Shown: positions 16,976-26,801, counted from the stretch's first letter. The stretch is 64,000 nt of DNA from Natronolimnobius baerhuensis (GCF_002177135.1 NZ_MWPH01000002.1:1054001-1118000), one strand, 5' to 3'. Notes: a model not told the origin generated them from the sequence alone. Numbers and translations: made by a program.

Positions 16976-18703
16976 TTAGAGGTCAATCGTGATGAGCGCA
17001 TCGACGAGTCGTTCAGTCGCAGCGCCGGTAACCGCACCGAGCCAGAGCAACGCAGTGAAGTGGATATAGGAGTTGCCGAAGTGACCGCCATCAGCCACAC
17101 GAAGCATGAGCGAGGAGATGAGTGCGTTGAAAATTAACACGAGGACCAGCAGGTACCGCAACACGAGGATATCGTACTGTTCCGTGTGAATGAGTCCGCC
17201 GCCGATGTTCTGCCCGCCGGTATCGATATCGAAACTCGAGAGCATGACGGCGAGTTCCAACCCGATGTAGAACGCAAACGCCGAGGCGACCGTAATCCCG
17301 TAGAGGACGCCAATAAGCGTCATTGTCTGCTGTTGGCGCTCTTCACGCAGGTTGATGATCTCGCTCATGTTGTTGCTGATGAGTTCGCCCAGTCGTTTCG
17401 GACCGCCACCCATCTCACGGCCAACGAGGTACATCTCACTGAACTTCTGGATCAGGAACGAACTCGCATCGCCAGTGAAGTACCGCCAGGACTTCTCGGT
17501 GCTCAGGCGCATATTCAGTCGACAGTAGAGGTCGTCGACGTTCTCGGTCAGTGGCCCGAAGTCTTTCGAGCGCAGCGTCGAGAGGACCTCCGAGGTCGTA
17601 CTCTGGCGGGCACTCTCGCTCGTCCCAAGCGCCCGGATGAAGTTCGGAAACGCCCGGTCTCGGTTGAACGTCTTGCGCTCTTCGTGCCAGAAGACGACAC
17701 CGGGAATCAACAGCGGACTCGTCGCAAGCGGCAAGTAAAGCAACAGCGGCAGCCGGTGAATGTACGACTGGCCGGGCAGGACGTTGAACGAAACGAGCGT
17801 CATGATGAGCACGAAGAAACTGCTCAGGCTCACGCCGGCCAGCACGGAACCGAGCATGATCTTCTTCGTCCGCGTCCGATACCCCTCCTCGAGATACCAG
17901 AGTGGGTCGTCGGGGACGACCGCACGGACGACGAACAGGAAGCCAAGCTGGACGAACACGAACAGGACGATCACGAGCGTCACGGTGAGCGTTGGATCGG
18001 TACCTGTCAGCAGCGGCAGGACGACCGCGAACACGAGCGCGAACGTCATCGAAATAACCAGCGCGAGATAGAGGTCCTTGAGGACGTCCAGATTGCTCAG
18101 TGACTGTCTGTAGACCGTCGAGTACTGTTCGACGAGGACTTCCTGTTCCTGATGCAGGAACTCATCGAGGCCCTGTCCCGCGTTGAGGGTGTAGGCCATC
18201 CGCTCTAAGAGGTCAGAGACCGAATCGCTCGGAACCTCTTTCGCACGGCGGCGACAGGCATCGTCTAAGCTCAAGTGCCAGACGTCGACTAAGTCGACGA
18301 CGCGTTGCATTTCAGCTGCGAGTTCACCGTATTCCTCCTCGCGCGCGAGATGGCGAATCACTTCCATGCGGTCGATGTTCGTCGTCGACAGCACCGTCAT
18401 GTGGATGACGAACAGGTGGAAGCGATTCTCCATCTCGATCCGGCGGCTGTCGACAGCCAGTCGCGGATAGCCGATTGCAGAGCCAAGCGCCAACAGGCCA
18501 AACACCGGAATGAGCAACTTGACGAACAACAGCGCATCGATCAGGATCGCTGCGACGATTGTGCCGATGAAAAACAGCGTCGCCGGGAGCAACACTGCCA
18601 GGAGGTAGAGCCGTACCGGCAGCTCCATCTCGTCGTACGCGCGGATAATCGACCGACTGAAATCGGTGATCCCTGCCCTGTCTGTCGCCGTGCTCGTAGC
18701 CAT
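16976..18703 (-). CDS. arlJ: ArlJ (FlaJ): polytopic archaellum platform protein
   Basis: The product is 575 residues of the GspF/TadC-like platform family. Hydrophobic helices lie near residues 35-85, 205-265, 280-345 and 470-570, with the conserved cytoplasmic loops between them (LAREEEYGELAAEMQRV in the first, VGREMGGGPKRLGELISNN in the second). It anchors the motor ATPase ArlI and the rotating filament in the membrane. It lies about 100 bases after the arlD-type gene, in one unit with arlF and arlG. Confidence 0.96.
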   Translation of the reverse strand: MATSTATDRAGITDFSRSIIRAYDEMELPVRLYLLAVLLPATLFFIGTIVAAILIDALLFVKLLIPVFGLLALGSAIGYPRLAVDSRRIEMENRFHLFVIHMTVLSTTNIDRMEVIRHLAREEEYGELAAEMQRVVDLVDVWHLSLDDACRRRAKEVPSDSVSDLLERMAYTLNAGQGLDEFLHQEQEVLVEQYSTVYRQSLSNLDVLKDLYLALVISMTFALVFAVVLPLLTGTDPTLTVTLVIVLFVFVQLGFLFVVRAVVPDDPLWYLEEGYRTRTKKIMLGSVLAGVSLSSFFVLIMTLVSFNVLPGQSYIHRLPLLLYLPLATSPLLIPGVVFWHEERKTFNRDRAFPNFIRALGTSESARQSTTSEVLSTLRSKDFGPLTENVDDLYCRLNMRLSTEKSWRYFTGDASSFLIQKFSEMYLVGREMGGGPKRLGELISNNMSEIINLREERQQQTMTLIGVLYGITVASAFAFYIGLELAVMLSSFDIDTGGQNIGGGLIHTEQYDILVLRYLLVLVLIFNALISSLMLRVADGGHFGNSYIHFTALLWLGAVTGAATERLVDALITIDL

Positions 18704-18801
18704 CTATAGGTGCTCCAGTCTCGAGTGACTGCTCGTCGAACAGTCACCACTCCGTAGCCCGACGTTCTTATGCACCCGATACAAAACTTCTGGCCCCACT
18801 G

Positions 18802-19923
18802 TTACTCCGTGACAGCGTCAACCAGTCCATCATCGGCCTCCTCGATCAACCCTGGCTTTCGCTCCGGCGTCGCAATCCACGCGATATACTGCAGACTGCG
18901 TTTGTGTTCGGCCGGAGTGAGCACAGATCGCGCCTCGAGGTCGTCAGTCTCCAGATCGTCCTGGTCACTGAACCCATGCAGCAACGACAGCAGGTAGGTC
19001 TCAACACCGTCCGAGAGCCACTCGACTGACCGGTAGTACGCAATCGTCCGTGCCGCCCCCTCGAGTCCGGCCGTATCGACCAGGTAGCGAACCCACTCGA
19101 GGGTCACGATTTCGGCGTCAGGCCGGGATGGGTGACGAACCAGATACGGTGGCTCACCGATCTCGCCGTTCTCGCCGAGTTCGACCGCTGGAGTTGGCTC
19201 AGTAGCAGTCGGTTCCTCCTCAAGTGTCTCCTCGAGTTCGGGGCCACCGTCGTCGTCGGCGAGTGCCGCCTCGAAATCGTCGTCTTCGGGTTCGGGCTCG
19301 GCATCGACAGTCTCGTCGGTATCGTCCTCGAGATCGTCAGCAGCGAACTCGTCATCCAGTGGCTCGTCCTTGAGTTCGTCTTCGTCCTCGAGGTCCTCAC
19401 CGAACGGATCGTCTGACTCAACTTCCTCGACGTCCTCGGCAAACTCGTCGTCAAAGTCGTCGCTCTCGCCGTCCTCGAGGTCGTCATCGAGGAAGTCCTC
19501 TGCCTCGGAGTTCATGATATCGTCGTCGATATCGTCTTCCGGGTTGTCGCCGCCGAAGACGCCGCCTTCGGTTGCCGTCTCGAAGGCGTTACCGATCTCC
19601 TGGTCGCCGACAAAGGGGTTGATCCCCTGCGTGACGATTTCGTACATATCGACGAGGCGGTCGACGTTTCGCTCGACGGTTTGAATCGAGTCGCTGATCT
19701 TCTCGTTTTCCCCGCGGACGGTTTCGACTTTGCCTGAGAGGGAGTCGATCTCTTTTTCGACCTCATCGAGACGGTAGGTAAGTTCATCCTCGTCGTCCTC
19801 GTCGTCGCCATCGTCGGCGAACATCGCGTCGTCGCCCATCAGACCGTCATCAGCGCCGCCCAAGAGGTCGTCGCCGTCGCTGTCCTCGTCATCGATGCCG
19901 TCGTCGTCGAGTAGTCCGCTCAT
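18802..19923 (-). CDS. arlD: ArlD/E-type archaellum cytosolic protein
   Basis: The product is 373 residues. An acidic N terminus is followed by a coiled coil (about 48-95, LDEVEKEIDSLSGKVETV), the MYEIVTQGINPFVG segment, a long Asp/Glu-rich linker and a C-terminal ArlD/E domain (about 265-360, PPYLVRHPSRPDAEIVTLEW to YRSVEWLSDGVETY). It is a paralogue of the 815-residue arlCE product: same coiled coil, same domain, shorter linkers. The family forms the cytoplasmic ring that links the motor to CheF. It lies 15 bases downstream of arlG. Confidence 0.88.
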   Translation of the reverse strand: MSGLLDDDGIDDEDSDGDDLLGGADDGLMGDDAMFADDGDDEDDEDELTYRLDEVEKEIDSLSGKVETVRGENEKISDSIQTVERNVDRLVDMYEIVTQGINPFVGDQEIGNAFETATEGGVFGGDNPEDDIDDDIMNSEAEDFLDDDLEDGESDDFDDEFAEDVEEVESDDPFGEDLEDEDELKDEPLDDEFAADDLEDDTDETVDAEPEPEDDDFEAALADDDGGPELEETLEEEPTATEPTPAVELGENGEIGEPPYLVRHPSRPDAEIVTLEWVRYLVDTAGLEGAARTIAYYRSVEWLSDGVETYLLSLLHGFSDQDDLETDDLEARSVLTPAEHKRSLQYIAWIATPERKPGLIEEADDGLVDAVTE

Positions 19924-19938
19924 TGTGTGCTCACCTTC

Positions 19939-20442
19939 TTACTCCGTCTCTTCCTCGCCGTTGTCTCCAGCGTAGAACGCAATCGTATCCTCGTTGCCCG
20001 TGACGATGACCGTCACGCGCGTATCGCCCTCGACCGTGTAGCCGTTCGTCTGCTCGAGGTCAATCGTCACCTCGACGACGCCGCCAGAGCGCCACGAACT
20101 GCCCTCGACATCGACCCGTTCGACAGTCGTCGCATCGCTCGTCACGTAGCGCCCATCGAGAAGGATATCTAGTTGGCTGTCGCTGGCGTCCAAACTCGAG
20201 GAGCCGATATTCTTGACCAGCAGCGTCACCTCGCCAGCATCCGGATCGTAGATCGACTCGGCGTAGCCCTGATCGCTCGTAATCTCAATATCCGTCTCGA
20301 TCTCCTCGGCAACGTTCGAGCCACGCGTTTCGACCGCGTCGCTGAGGTTGTCCACCTCGAGAATGACCGTGCCCGCGATGCCAGCCGCGACGATCATGCT
20401 GGCGACGAACAGGATGATGTGGGAGGCCGGAACGCTCGCCAT
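19939..20442 (-). CDS. arlG: ArlG (FlaG): archaellum stator-type protein
   Basis: The product is 167 residues with an N-terminal membrane anchor (HIILFVASMIVAAGIAG, about residues 8-25) and a beta-rich domain outside the membrane (ITSDQGYAESIYDPDAGEVT onward). ArlG with ArlF forms a filament that binds the S-layer and acts as the stator of the archaellum. It directly abuts arlF with no spacer, so the two are coupled, and arlD follows 15 bases later. Confidence 0.93.
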   Translation of the reverse strand: MASVPASHIILFVASMIVAAGIAGTVILEVDNLSDAVETRGSNVAEEIETDIEITSDQGYAESIYDPDAGEVTLLVKNIGSSSLDASDSQLDILLDGRYVTSDATTVERVDVEGSSWRSGGVVEVTIDLEQTNGYTVEGDTRVTVIVTGNEDTIAFYAGDNGEEETE

Positions 20443-20997
20443 TTACTCGGCCCCCTCATCGTCGGTTGTCTCGATCTCGTCCGTTGCATCCGACAGCCCG
20501 GTCTCCGTGACCACCTTGACGCGCTCGAGTGGCTCGTCGTCACCGAACTCCGCGTCGATCAGCTCTTCGTCGACGTCGAACTCGAGGGCGGTTCCTGGCG
20601 GCCAGATATCCGTGTCGTCGCGTGGTTCCTCGTTGTCTCCATCCCGGTCGACGATCACTGTCGTCGTGACGTTGTCGTCAGTCTGTGCGATGAACGTTCC
20701 CTCGAGGAGGAGGTCGGTGTGTCGAACATCGAGGGTTGTCGTGCCGGTGTTTTCGACGGTGACGGTGACCGTTCCGTATGTCTCATCTTCGCCGTCCTCC
20801 GTCACTTCGTGGGACGCCTGCTCGGCGGTCGTAATGCCGACATCGCTGTTCGCCAGCGTTCGGGTGTTCTCCGCCTGGGCGGCAAACGCATCACCGGTGT
20901 CAGCACCGGCGGTAAAGATAGTGGGGAAAATAACGCTCGCTGCAACGAGAAACGCGATGAGCATAATTGCTGCAGCGCCGCTCGTACTGAACCCCAT
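20443..20997 (-). CDS. arlF: ArlF (FlaF): archaellum stator-type protein
   Basis: The product is 184 residues with an archaellin-like hydrophobic N terminus (MGFSTSGAAAIMLIAFLVAAS) and an outer beta-sandwich domain. ArlF binds the S-layer in the pseudo-periplasm and holds the stator. It is the first gene of arlF-arlG-arlD-arlJ. The 261 bases upstream (20998-21258) contain no gene and no clear copy of the archaellin promoter motif. Read-through from the archaellin genes, which are on the same strand, is possible. Confidence 0.92.
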   Translation of the reverse strand: MGFSTSGAAAIMLIAFLVAASVIFPTIFTAGADTGDAFAAQAENTRTLANSDVGITTAEQASHEVTEDGEDETYGTVTVTVENTGTTTLDVRHTDLLLEGTFIAQTDDNVTTTVIVDRDGDNEEPRDDTDIWPPGTALEFDVDEELIDAEFGDDEPLERVKVVTETGLSDATDEIETTDDEGAE

Positions 20998-21258
20998 TAC
21001 GTCGGGGGAAGCAAGCCACGTGCAAAAACGCTCTGGCCGGAGTGACAGTCACTGACGGCGACCAGTCCACGCCAGTGGCGCGTTCTCGAGTGGCCATACT
21101 CGAGTCTCGCTCCCTGTCTGCAATCGCGTCAGGTCACTCGTCGAACCCCCGTGACAGCTGCCTCGAGTCACCATCGAATCGGTTCGAACGAGCAACTCAC
21201 TGGCGCAGACGCTGGGGGAAGAGACACGACACACCATTAGTTGGCGACACGCCAGGCG

Positions 21259-21822
21259 TCAGAGACGCACACTCGAGCCCTCTGACTCGAGCGTGCTGGG
21301 GACGGTAATCGTCGCCGTGGTCTGGACGCCCTGGCCGGTCATAATCGTCACCGACGCGTCGTCATCGGCCTCGAGCGGTCCGGCGGCCTCCTCGAGATTG
21401 ATCGACAGCGTGGCGCGGTCGGAGCCGCGCTCGAGGACAGTGCCATCCGCGCCGTCGACGGTAATATCCTCGTCATCGAGGACGAGATACGCCTGCCCGC
21501 CGGAGCCGACGTAGTTGATCGTCGCCTCCTCGAGATCGATTGCGCTCGAGCCGGCCCCGGGGCCGACGGTGATCTCTATGGTTGGGATGTTGTTGTTCTC
21601 GTCGATGGTCCCAACGGCGGTGTAGACGTCGAGGTTGTCGGAGACCTGGGCGGTGCTTTCGGCACCGGTCGCTTCGGCCTGTGCCTGCAACGCACCGGCG
21701 GTATTGAGCAGCACGGCTGCTGCGAGTGCCGCGACGAGCACCATGGCTATGAATATGATCAGCGTTCCAATGCCAACCTGGGCTCGAGTCGCACGTGGCT
21801 CGTCGGTGTCCGGCACTCTCAT
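21259..21822 (-). CDS. short archaellin
   Basis: The product is 187 residues. The N terminus (DEPRATRA then [20 protein letters not shown]) is a class III signal peptide cut by the prepilin peptidase PibD before QVG, followed by the filament-core helix. The rest is a small beta domain without the insertion of the longer archaellins. It lies 32 bases downstream of a long archaellin gene and is probably cotranscribed with it, since no separate promoter motif fits in the gap. Its GC-rich codon use is uniform, unlike the four long paralogues. It could be a minor or cap-proximal filament subunit. Confidence 0.9.
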   Translation of the reverse strand: MRVPDTDEPRATRAQVGIGTLIIFIAMVLVAALAAAVLLNTAGALQAQAEATGAESTAQVSDNLDVYTAVGTIDENNNIPTIEITVGPGAGSSAIDLEEATINYVGSGGQAYLVLDDEDITVDGADGTVLERGSDRATLSINLEEAAGPLEADDDASVTIMTGQGVQTTATITVPSTLESEGSSVRL

Positions 21823-21854
21823 CGATTACTGAAATAGAAGGTCGAATGACCTAT

Positions 21855-22811
21855 TTAGAGTGTAACTGCGGAGGACTCCGTCAGCGTCGAGGGAGCCATC
21901 AGCAGTTCAACGGTCTGGGAGCCGTCTGCAGTCGTGATCAGGAACTCAGCGTTCTCACCAGACTGAAGGACGGAGAAGTCGTCATCTCCCTCCAGGTCGA
22001 GTCTGATCTCGAGTTGCGTGTCGGACTCGAGAATGGCGTCGAACTCCGGATCATCGGCGTAGCTCGCACCGTTCTCGAGTTCGTAGATCTCGAGGTCGGT
22101 GAGTTCGTCAGCCGTTCCGCGCTCGGTGTTGTCACCGACGTACTCGAAGGTTGCAGCTTTCAGGTCAACAGGATCGGAGCCAGGTCCGAGCGAGACCATC
22201 AGCGACGCGCTGGTTACTGCGTGTTCGCTGGTGTAGTGGTCTTCATCGAATTCTTCAACACCGGTCCCAGAAGCAGCAAGTTCTGGATCGTCATCAGAAT
22301 CAGGACTAATCTGAATCTCTACGTTATCTGTGTCAGTGACACCAATCTCGAGTGTTGCAGTTTCGTCATGGTTATATGTCGTTCCATCCCCATCAGTCGT
22401 ATCCGTTACAGTGACTTCAACTGTAGAGCCATTGGTGAAGTCTGCACTTACTTCATCCCCCGTCTCCAGGCCGCTAATAGTACCGTAGTCTTCACCCCCA
22501 ATAGTTACTTCTGCCTCTGTAATATCATCCTGACTATCTGTGAAGTCAACAGTGACATCTGTGAACTCTTCGATGTCATCTTCGTTTACCCAGTCAGTTA
22601 CATCCCCAGTAGCCGAATCAATTTGGACGACGTTGGAAACCTGTGCCGTACTTTCCTGCCCCGTTGCCTCTGCCTGCGACTGGAGGAGTCCAGCGGTGTT
22701 GATCAGTACCCCTGCCGCAATCGCTGCGACAAGCACCATCGCGATGAACACGATGAGCGTCCCGATACCCACCTGACCGCGTTCTTCCTCATCTGTTACT
22801 CGTTCGAACAT
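21855..22811 (-). CDS. arlA: long archaellin 1 (318 residues)
   Basis: The gene starts at the ATG of [12 protein letters not shown]; an upstream in-frame extension is not needed. The leader ends at DEERG before [18 protein letters not shown], the PibD site and core helix. N- and C-terminal parts are almost identical to those of the three paralogues to the right. The middle (about residues 70-185) is divergent, AT-richer and contains the sequon NGS within TNGSTVEV. Archaellins polymerise outside the cell into the rotating filament and are usually N-glycosylated. The promoter region carries three 16-bp motif copies. Confidence 0.95.
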   Translation of the reverse strand: MFERVTDEEERGQVGIGTLIVFIAMVLVAAIAAGVLINTAGLLQSQAEATGQESTAQVSNVVQIDSATGDVTDWVNEDDIEEFTDVTVDFTDSQDDITEAEVTIGGEDYGTISGLETGDEVSADFTNGSTVEVTVTDTTDGDGTTYNHDETATLEIGVTDTDNVEIQISPDSDDDPELAASGTGVEEFDEDHYTSEHAVTSASLMVSLGPGSDPVDLKAATFEYVGDNTERGTADELTDLEIYELENGASYADDPEFDAILESDTQLEIRLDLEGDDDFSVLQSGENAEFLITTADGSQTVELLMAPSTLTESSAVTL

Positions 22812-22906
22812 AGTTGTGTATTTCGTTGCGACCAGCACCACGACAGCACTTACACGTGCTCTCGCTGGATAGACTGGCGCGTACACATTCGTTCTAACTA
22901 ACGTGT

Positions 22907-22980
22907 CTTAAGTCTGTTCGCCATTTCTGACACTACTTAAATCTACTTGCCGATCAAACTACTACATAAATCTACTTGCC
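22907..22980 (-). promoter_or_regulatory. three-unit 16-bp motif array upstream of archaellin 1
   Basis: Units start at 22907, 22936 and 22965, exactly 29 bases apart. In the gene's sense they read GGCGAACAGACTTAAG (proximal), GGCAAGTAGATTTAAG and GGCAAGTAGATTTATG. The proximal unit ends 96 bases before the ATG and has GGCGAA, the distal units GGCAAG. Its TTAAG part may be the TATA box, giving a leader of about 60-70 bases. The distal units look like binding sites of an activator or repressor. Confidence 0.7.
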
Positions 22981-23098
22981 AACGTGTCTCGGCGGCGAAT
23001 AGCAGCATTTCTACCAACAGTCCACTACTAAAAAGAACGTGTGTCAGAAAAGAAATACATACGCGATTCGCCAGTCACAAGCTGGAACGGATAGCCCG

Positions 23099-24028
23099 TT
23101 ACAGCGTGACTGCGGATTCTTCAGTGAGCGTCGATGGAGCCATCAGGAGCTCAACCGTCTGTGCGCCATCCGCGGTCGTGATCATGAACTGGGCATCCTC
23201 GCCCGATTTGATCGTCGAGAACTCCTCGTTACCGAGTTCCAGTTCGATCTCTAACTGCGTGTCCGACTGGAGAATTGCGTCAAACTCGTCGTCAGTTTCG
23301 TAGGTTTCGCCATTCTCGAGTTCTTTGATCGAGAGGAAGTTCAGTTCGTCAACGGTACCGCGCTGGGTACGGTCGCCAACGTACTCGAAGGTCGCTGCGC
23401 TGAGGTCAACTGGATCGGAGCCAGGGCCAAGAGAGACCATGACGGAAGCTTGGTCAACGACATGTTCGCCGCTGAGGTCGTGATCCGCTAATTCTTCACC
23501 ATCGCCTGTATCAGCATCAAGACTAAAGGAATTGGTATTCACATTGATATTAATATTACCATCTGCTGTGTCAGTTACGACATCAACTCTTTCAACTTCT
23601 CCGATATCACTGTCAGTGCCTGAATCAAGGACCTCAACAACAACAGTAGATCCGTTTGCTACATCGAGATCGTTAAATGTATGATCACCATTTCCTATTT
23701 CGATATCTTCCTCATAGAGAGTATCTTGAATACTCACTAAGACTTCTAAATCAGAGTCGGTACCTCCGTCGGTAAAGGTGACATCAATATCCTCGTTCAC
23801 CTGCCCCATCTGTCCAACATCACCAGTCGAGGAATCGATCTGGACGACATTCGAAACCTGTGCCGTACTTTCCTGTCCCGTTGCCTCTGCTTGCGACTGC
23901 AGCAAGCCAGCCGTGTTGAGCAGCACACCGGCTGCAATCGCTGCGACAAGCACCATTGCGATGAACACGATGAGGGTCCCGATACCCACCTGACCGCGTT
24001 CGTCATCATCTGTTACGCGTTCGAACAT
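23099..24028 (-). CDS. arlA: long archaellin 2 (309 residues)
   Basis: It has the same architecture as archaellin 1: leader [12 protein letters not shown], core helix starting QVGIG, and conserved tail ending [11 protein letters not shown]. Residues about 70-180 are divergent and AT-rich and include the sequon NGS in [12 protein letters not shown] stretch of Asn/Ile codons (NINVNTNSF) near the middle is unlike normal haloarchaeal usage. The 287-base spacers before this gene and the next two paralogues are nearly equal, which points to tandem duplication of gene plus promoter. Confidence 0.95.
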   Translation of the reverse strand: MFERVTDDDERGQVGIGTLIVFIAMVLVAAIAAGVLLNTAGLLQSQAEATGQESTAQVSNVVQIDSSTGDVGQMGQVNEDIDVTFTDGGTDSDLEVLVSIQDTLYEEDIEIGNGDHTFNDLDVANGSTVVVEVLDSGTDSDIGEVERVDVVTDTADGNININVNTNSFSLDADTGDGEELADHDLSGEHVVDQASVMVSLGPGSDPVDLSAATFEYVGDRTQRGTVDELNFLSIKELENGETYETDDEFDAILQSDTQLEIELELGNEEFSTIKSGEDAQFMITTADGAQTVELLMAPSTLTEESAVTL

Positions 24029-24120
24029 TGTTTGTGTAGGTTATTGCGTCCGATCACGCTGAATCGCTCAAATGAGCGTTCGCTGGACCGGAACGTGTGA
24101 AACCGGTCTCACCATCGTGT

Positions 24121-24194
24121 ATTAAATCTATTCGCCATTTCTGACACTACTTAACTCTACTTGCCGTTTGGCCTCCCACATAAATCTACTTGCC
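24121..24194 (-). promoter_or_regulatory. three-unit 16-bp motif array upstream of archaellin 2
   Basis: Units start at 24121, 24150 and 24179, again exactly 29 bases apart. In the gene's sense they are GGCGAATAGATTTAAT (proximal), GGCAAGTAGAGTTAAG and GGCAAGTAGATTTATG. The proximal unit lies 93 bases before the ATG. The distal unit is identical to the distal unit of archaellin 1. The bases between units 1 and 2 (TGTCAGAAAT, sense strand) are also shared with the archaellin 1 array. Confidence 0.7.
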
Positions 24195-24316
24195 GAACGG
24201 TAATAGCGTACGTATCGAGCGTTTTCAGACAGGAGTCTCAGACCACTCATTTACGCTAAGAATTCAGATATATTGTGGGTGACCGCAAGCGAAGCGGTCA
24301 CTAGTTGCGTCGGCTG

Positions 24317-25255
24317 TTACAGCGTGACTGCGGATTCTTCGGTCAGCGTCGATGGGGCCATCAGCAACTCCACCGTCTGCGATCCATCCGCGGTCGTGAT
24401 CAAGAACTGCGCAGTGTCACCGGAGTGAATCGTCGAGAATTCACCCTGGCCAAGTTCCAGGTTGATCTCGAGTTGGTTGCCAGAGTCGAGGATTCCGTCA
24501 ACGTCTGGGTCCTCACCGTAGGCTGCACCGTTCTCGAGTTCCGTGATCGAGAGGTTGTTCAGTTCGTCAACGGTACCGCGCTCGGTGCGGTCACCGACGT
24601 ATTCGAACGTGGCTGCGCTGAGGTCAACTGGATCAGAGCCAGGACCGAGCGAGACCATCATCGAGACGTCTTCGACTGCGTGGTCTCCGCTCAGATCGTG
24701 GCCATCTAGTTCCGATGCGTCCTGCTGTACATTGAGATCAAGATTGGTACCATCGCCTGCCAATTGGATGTCAACTGTCGGGTCATTGAGATTGCCATCA
24801 ATAACGATGTCTACGGTTTCGATTGTACCTTCAATATCTGCTCCATCTGCGTCAATGACTTCGACGAGAACGGTCGAACCATTCCGGAGTTCAAGGCCGT
24901 CTTCACTAAAGGTGCCAATATCTCCAGAGCTTATTTGTTCATTGTATATATTGTCTTGAACAGTTAAGTACATCTCGTCGATATTATTGTTAGTATCATC
25001 TAGTTGAAACGTAACATCCTCATGAAGTTGACCCGTTTGAGAGACATCACCTGTCGCTGAATCGATCTGGACGATGTTCGATACCTGTGCTGTACTCTCT
25101 TGGCCAGTTGCTTCAGCTTGGGACTGCAACAATCCGGCCGTATTGATCAGTACCCCTGCCGCAATCGCAGCGACGAGTACCATTGCGATGAACACGATGA
25201 GGGTCCCGATACCCACCTGACCGCGTTCGTCGTCGGTTCTGGTTGTGTTGAACAT
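24317..25255 (-). CDS. arlA: long archaellin 3 (312 residues)
   Basis: The start is the ATG of [12 protein letters not shown]; the leader differs from the other copies (NTTRT instead of ERVT), so recombination broke before the core helix. The core helix ([18 protein letters not shown]) and the C-terminal third match the paralogues. The middle (about residues 65-185) is divergent and AT-rich, with sequon NGS ([11 protein letters not shown]); a second sequon NLS lies near [14 protein letters not shown]. It is predicted to be an exported, glycosylated filament subunit. Confidence 0.95.
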   Translation of the reverse strand: MFNTTRTDDERGQVGIGTLIVFIAMVLVAAIAAGVLINTAGLLQSQAEATGQESTAQVSNIVQIDSATGDVSQTGQLHEDVTFQLDDTNNNIDEMYLTVQDNIYNEQISSGDIGTFSEDGLELRNGSTVLVEVIDADGADIEGTIETVDIVIDGNLNDPTVDIQLAGDGTNLDLNVQQDASELDGHDLSGDHAVEDVSMMVSLGPGSDPVDLSAATFEYVGDRTERGTVDELNNLSITELENGAAYGEDPDVDGILDSGNQLEINLELGQGEFSTIHSGDTAQFLITTADGSQTVELLMAPSTLTEESAVTL

Positions 25256-25343
25256 GGTTGGTTGTGTCCAGCGAGCACTGTGGCCTCCCGACACGGGAGA
25301 CTAGCGAGTCGCTGAAACGTACAGTCTGTTGCAACTCACCAAT

Positions 25344-25415
25344 AATAAGTCTATTCGCCATTTTGACACTATTTAAGTGTTGTTGCCAACTCGAGAATTG
25401 TAATACGGAATTGCT
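25344..25415 (-). promoter_or_regulatory. two clear and one weak 16-bp motif upstream of archaellin 3
   Basis: Units at 25344 (sense GGCGAATAGACTTATT) and 25372 (GGCAACAACACTTAAA) are 28 bases apart. A third, weak candidate at 25400 has AGCAATTCCGTATTAC. The proximal unit is 89 bases before the ATG, as in the other arrays, and keeps the GGCGAA form. This is the most degenerate of the four arrays, so archaellin 3 may be less responsive or weaker. Confidence 0.55.
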
Positions 25416-25542
25416 ACGCGTCTCTCGAGTGTTTTCTAGCTGTATAGAAACTAAATATAAACGATGAAACTAACTGGAAATCTGATGGGTTCTAAAACAC
25501 AACGAAAAACCGAAAAACGACAGCCGGGTTATGCTCCGACGA

Positions 25543-26469
25543 TTAGAGCGTAACCGACGATTCTTCAGTGAGCGTCGATGGAGCCATCAGGAGCTCAACC
25601 GTCTGTGCGCCATCGGCGGTCGTGATCGTGAACTGAGCAGAGTCACCAGGCTCGAGATGCGTGAACTCGCCCTGACCGAGTGCGAGGTTGACTTCGAGCT
25701 GATTGTCAGACTGGAGGATTGCGTCAAAGTTCGGATCCTCCTCGTAGGAGGCTCCGTTCTCGAGTTCCGTAATCGAGAGGCTGTGGAGTTGGTCGACAGT
25801 ACCGCGCTCGGTGCGGTCGCCGACGTACTCGAAGGTTGCCGAACTCAGGTCAACTGGGTCGGAACCTGGGCCGAGCGAGACCATTAGCGAGGCTTCATCG
25901 ATGATGTAGTCGCCAGCGAGGTTTTCGCCACTGTACTCAACAGCATCAGAAGTAACAGTTAGTTGAAGGTCATCACCAGAACCACCATCACCGACACCGA
26001 TGTCAACCGACGTTGGATTATCATCGGTATACACGATATCAACTGTTTCTACTTGCCCCTCTAAGTCATCAGAATCAGATTCGACAACTTCAATCGTAAC
26101 TGTAGATCCATTTGCCACAGTCAAGGAACTTTCTGTGTCATCTAGGTTTATCTCTTCCTGGTATAGTGCACCTTGTACACTCGCATAAATTGTATCAACA
26201 TTGGTCTGAGCATCGTTGAAATTAATATCGACTTCATATTCCTGACCTAACTGAGCAACATCTCCAGTCGAGGAATCCACTTGAATCGCATTCGAGACCT
26301 GCGCTGTACTTTCCTGACCAGTTGCCTCTGCCTGGGACTGCAGAAGTCCTGCCGTGTTGAGTAATACACCTGCCGCAATCGCTGCGACGAGCACCATAGC
26401 GATGAACACGATGAGGGTACCGATTCCCACCTGACCGCGTTCCTCGTCATCTGTAAGTCGTTCGAACAT
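25543..26469 (-). CDS. arlA: long archaellin 4 (308 residues)
   Basis: The start is the ATG of [12 protein letters not shown], with the same PibD site before QVGIG. The central region (about 70-180) is divergent and AT-rich with the sequon NGS ([11 protein letters not shown]), and the C terminus is conserved ([10 protein letters not shown]). It is the upstream-most archaellin gene and has the longest promoter array. Its product may be the major filament protein, but expression level cannot be read from sequence. Confidence 0.95.
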   Translation of the reverse strand: MFERLTDDEERGQVGIGTLIVFIAMVLVAAIAAGVLLNTAGLLQSQAEATGQESTAQVSNAIQVDSSTGDVAQLGQEYEVDINFNDAQTNVDTIYASVQGALYQEEINLDDTESSLTVANGSTVTIEVVESDSDDLEGQVETVDIVYTDDNPTSVDIGVGDGGSGDDLQLTVTSDAVEYSGENLAGDYIIDEASLMVSLGPGSDPVDLSSATFEYVGDRTERGTVDQLHSLSITELENGASYEEDPNFDAILQSDNQLEVNLALGQGEFTHLEPGDSAQFTITTADGAQTVELLMAPSTLTEESSVTL

Positions 26470-26560
26470 TGTTGTAATTGTCTGCGACCGACACCCTTCC
26501 GACCACCACACCGTGGTACAGACGTTGCCGGCGCGTACACTCCGCTTCTAACTACCCGTT

Positions 26561-26695
26561 ATTAAACTTGTTCGCCAACCTGACACTATATAAGTCCACT
26601 TGCCGACCACCCATTACTGATAAAGCTACTTGCCGATATTCCGTCCCCCTACTTAGGTATTCTTGCCGTTTCTCCCCGCCCTAAGTTTCCTCTCC
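26561..26695 (-). promoter_or_regulatory. four to five 16-bp motifs upstream of archaellin 4
   Basis: Units start at 26561 (sense GGCGAACAAGTTTAAT), 26589 (GGCAAGTGGACTTATA), 26619 (GGCAAGTAGCTTTATC), 26652 (GGCAAGAATACCTAAG) and, degenerate, 26680 (GGAGAGGAAACTTAGG). Spacings are 28, 30, 33 and 28 bases. The proximal unit is 92 bases before the ATG. Together with 26696-26801, which holds the rightward promoter of the next gene, this accounts for the 332-base gap here. Confidence 0.65.
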
Positions 26696-26767
26696 GATTA
26701 GAATTTGGACACGAATCCCACAGATTGCTTACGAGAATCGCCAGCCGCCGCGGACCCAGTGGCCGAG

Positions 26768-26776
26768 ACACTTATC
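26768..26776 (+). promoter_or_regulatory. TATA-like box of the small zinc-protein gene
   Basis: The AT-containing stretch CACTTATCC sits about 26-34 bases before the ATG of the following gene, the spacing expected for a leaderless haloarchaeal transcript. No Shine-Dalgarno sequence is seen. Confidence 0.35.
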
Positions 26777-26801
26777 CCACTCCTCAGACCATATCTCCAG
26801 C

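Noticed and set aside
21795-22901. 368-codon plus-strand frame over archaellin 1
   Set aside because: It is Cys/Arg/Ser-rich and lacks haloarchaeal acidity; the minus-strand archaellin is certain.
22907-22980. regular repeat-spacer pattern resembling a mini CRISPR array
   Set aside because: The 16-bp units with 13-base gaps are too short, the gaps are partly conserved between loci, and each array has a fixed distance to an archaellin ATG; no cas genes are present.
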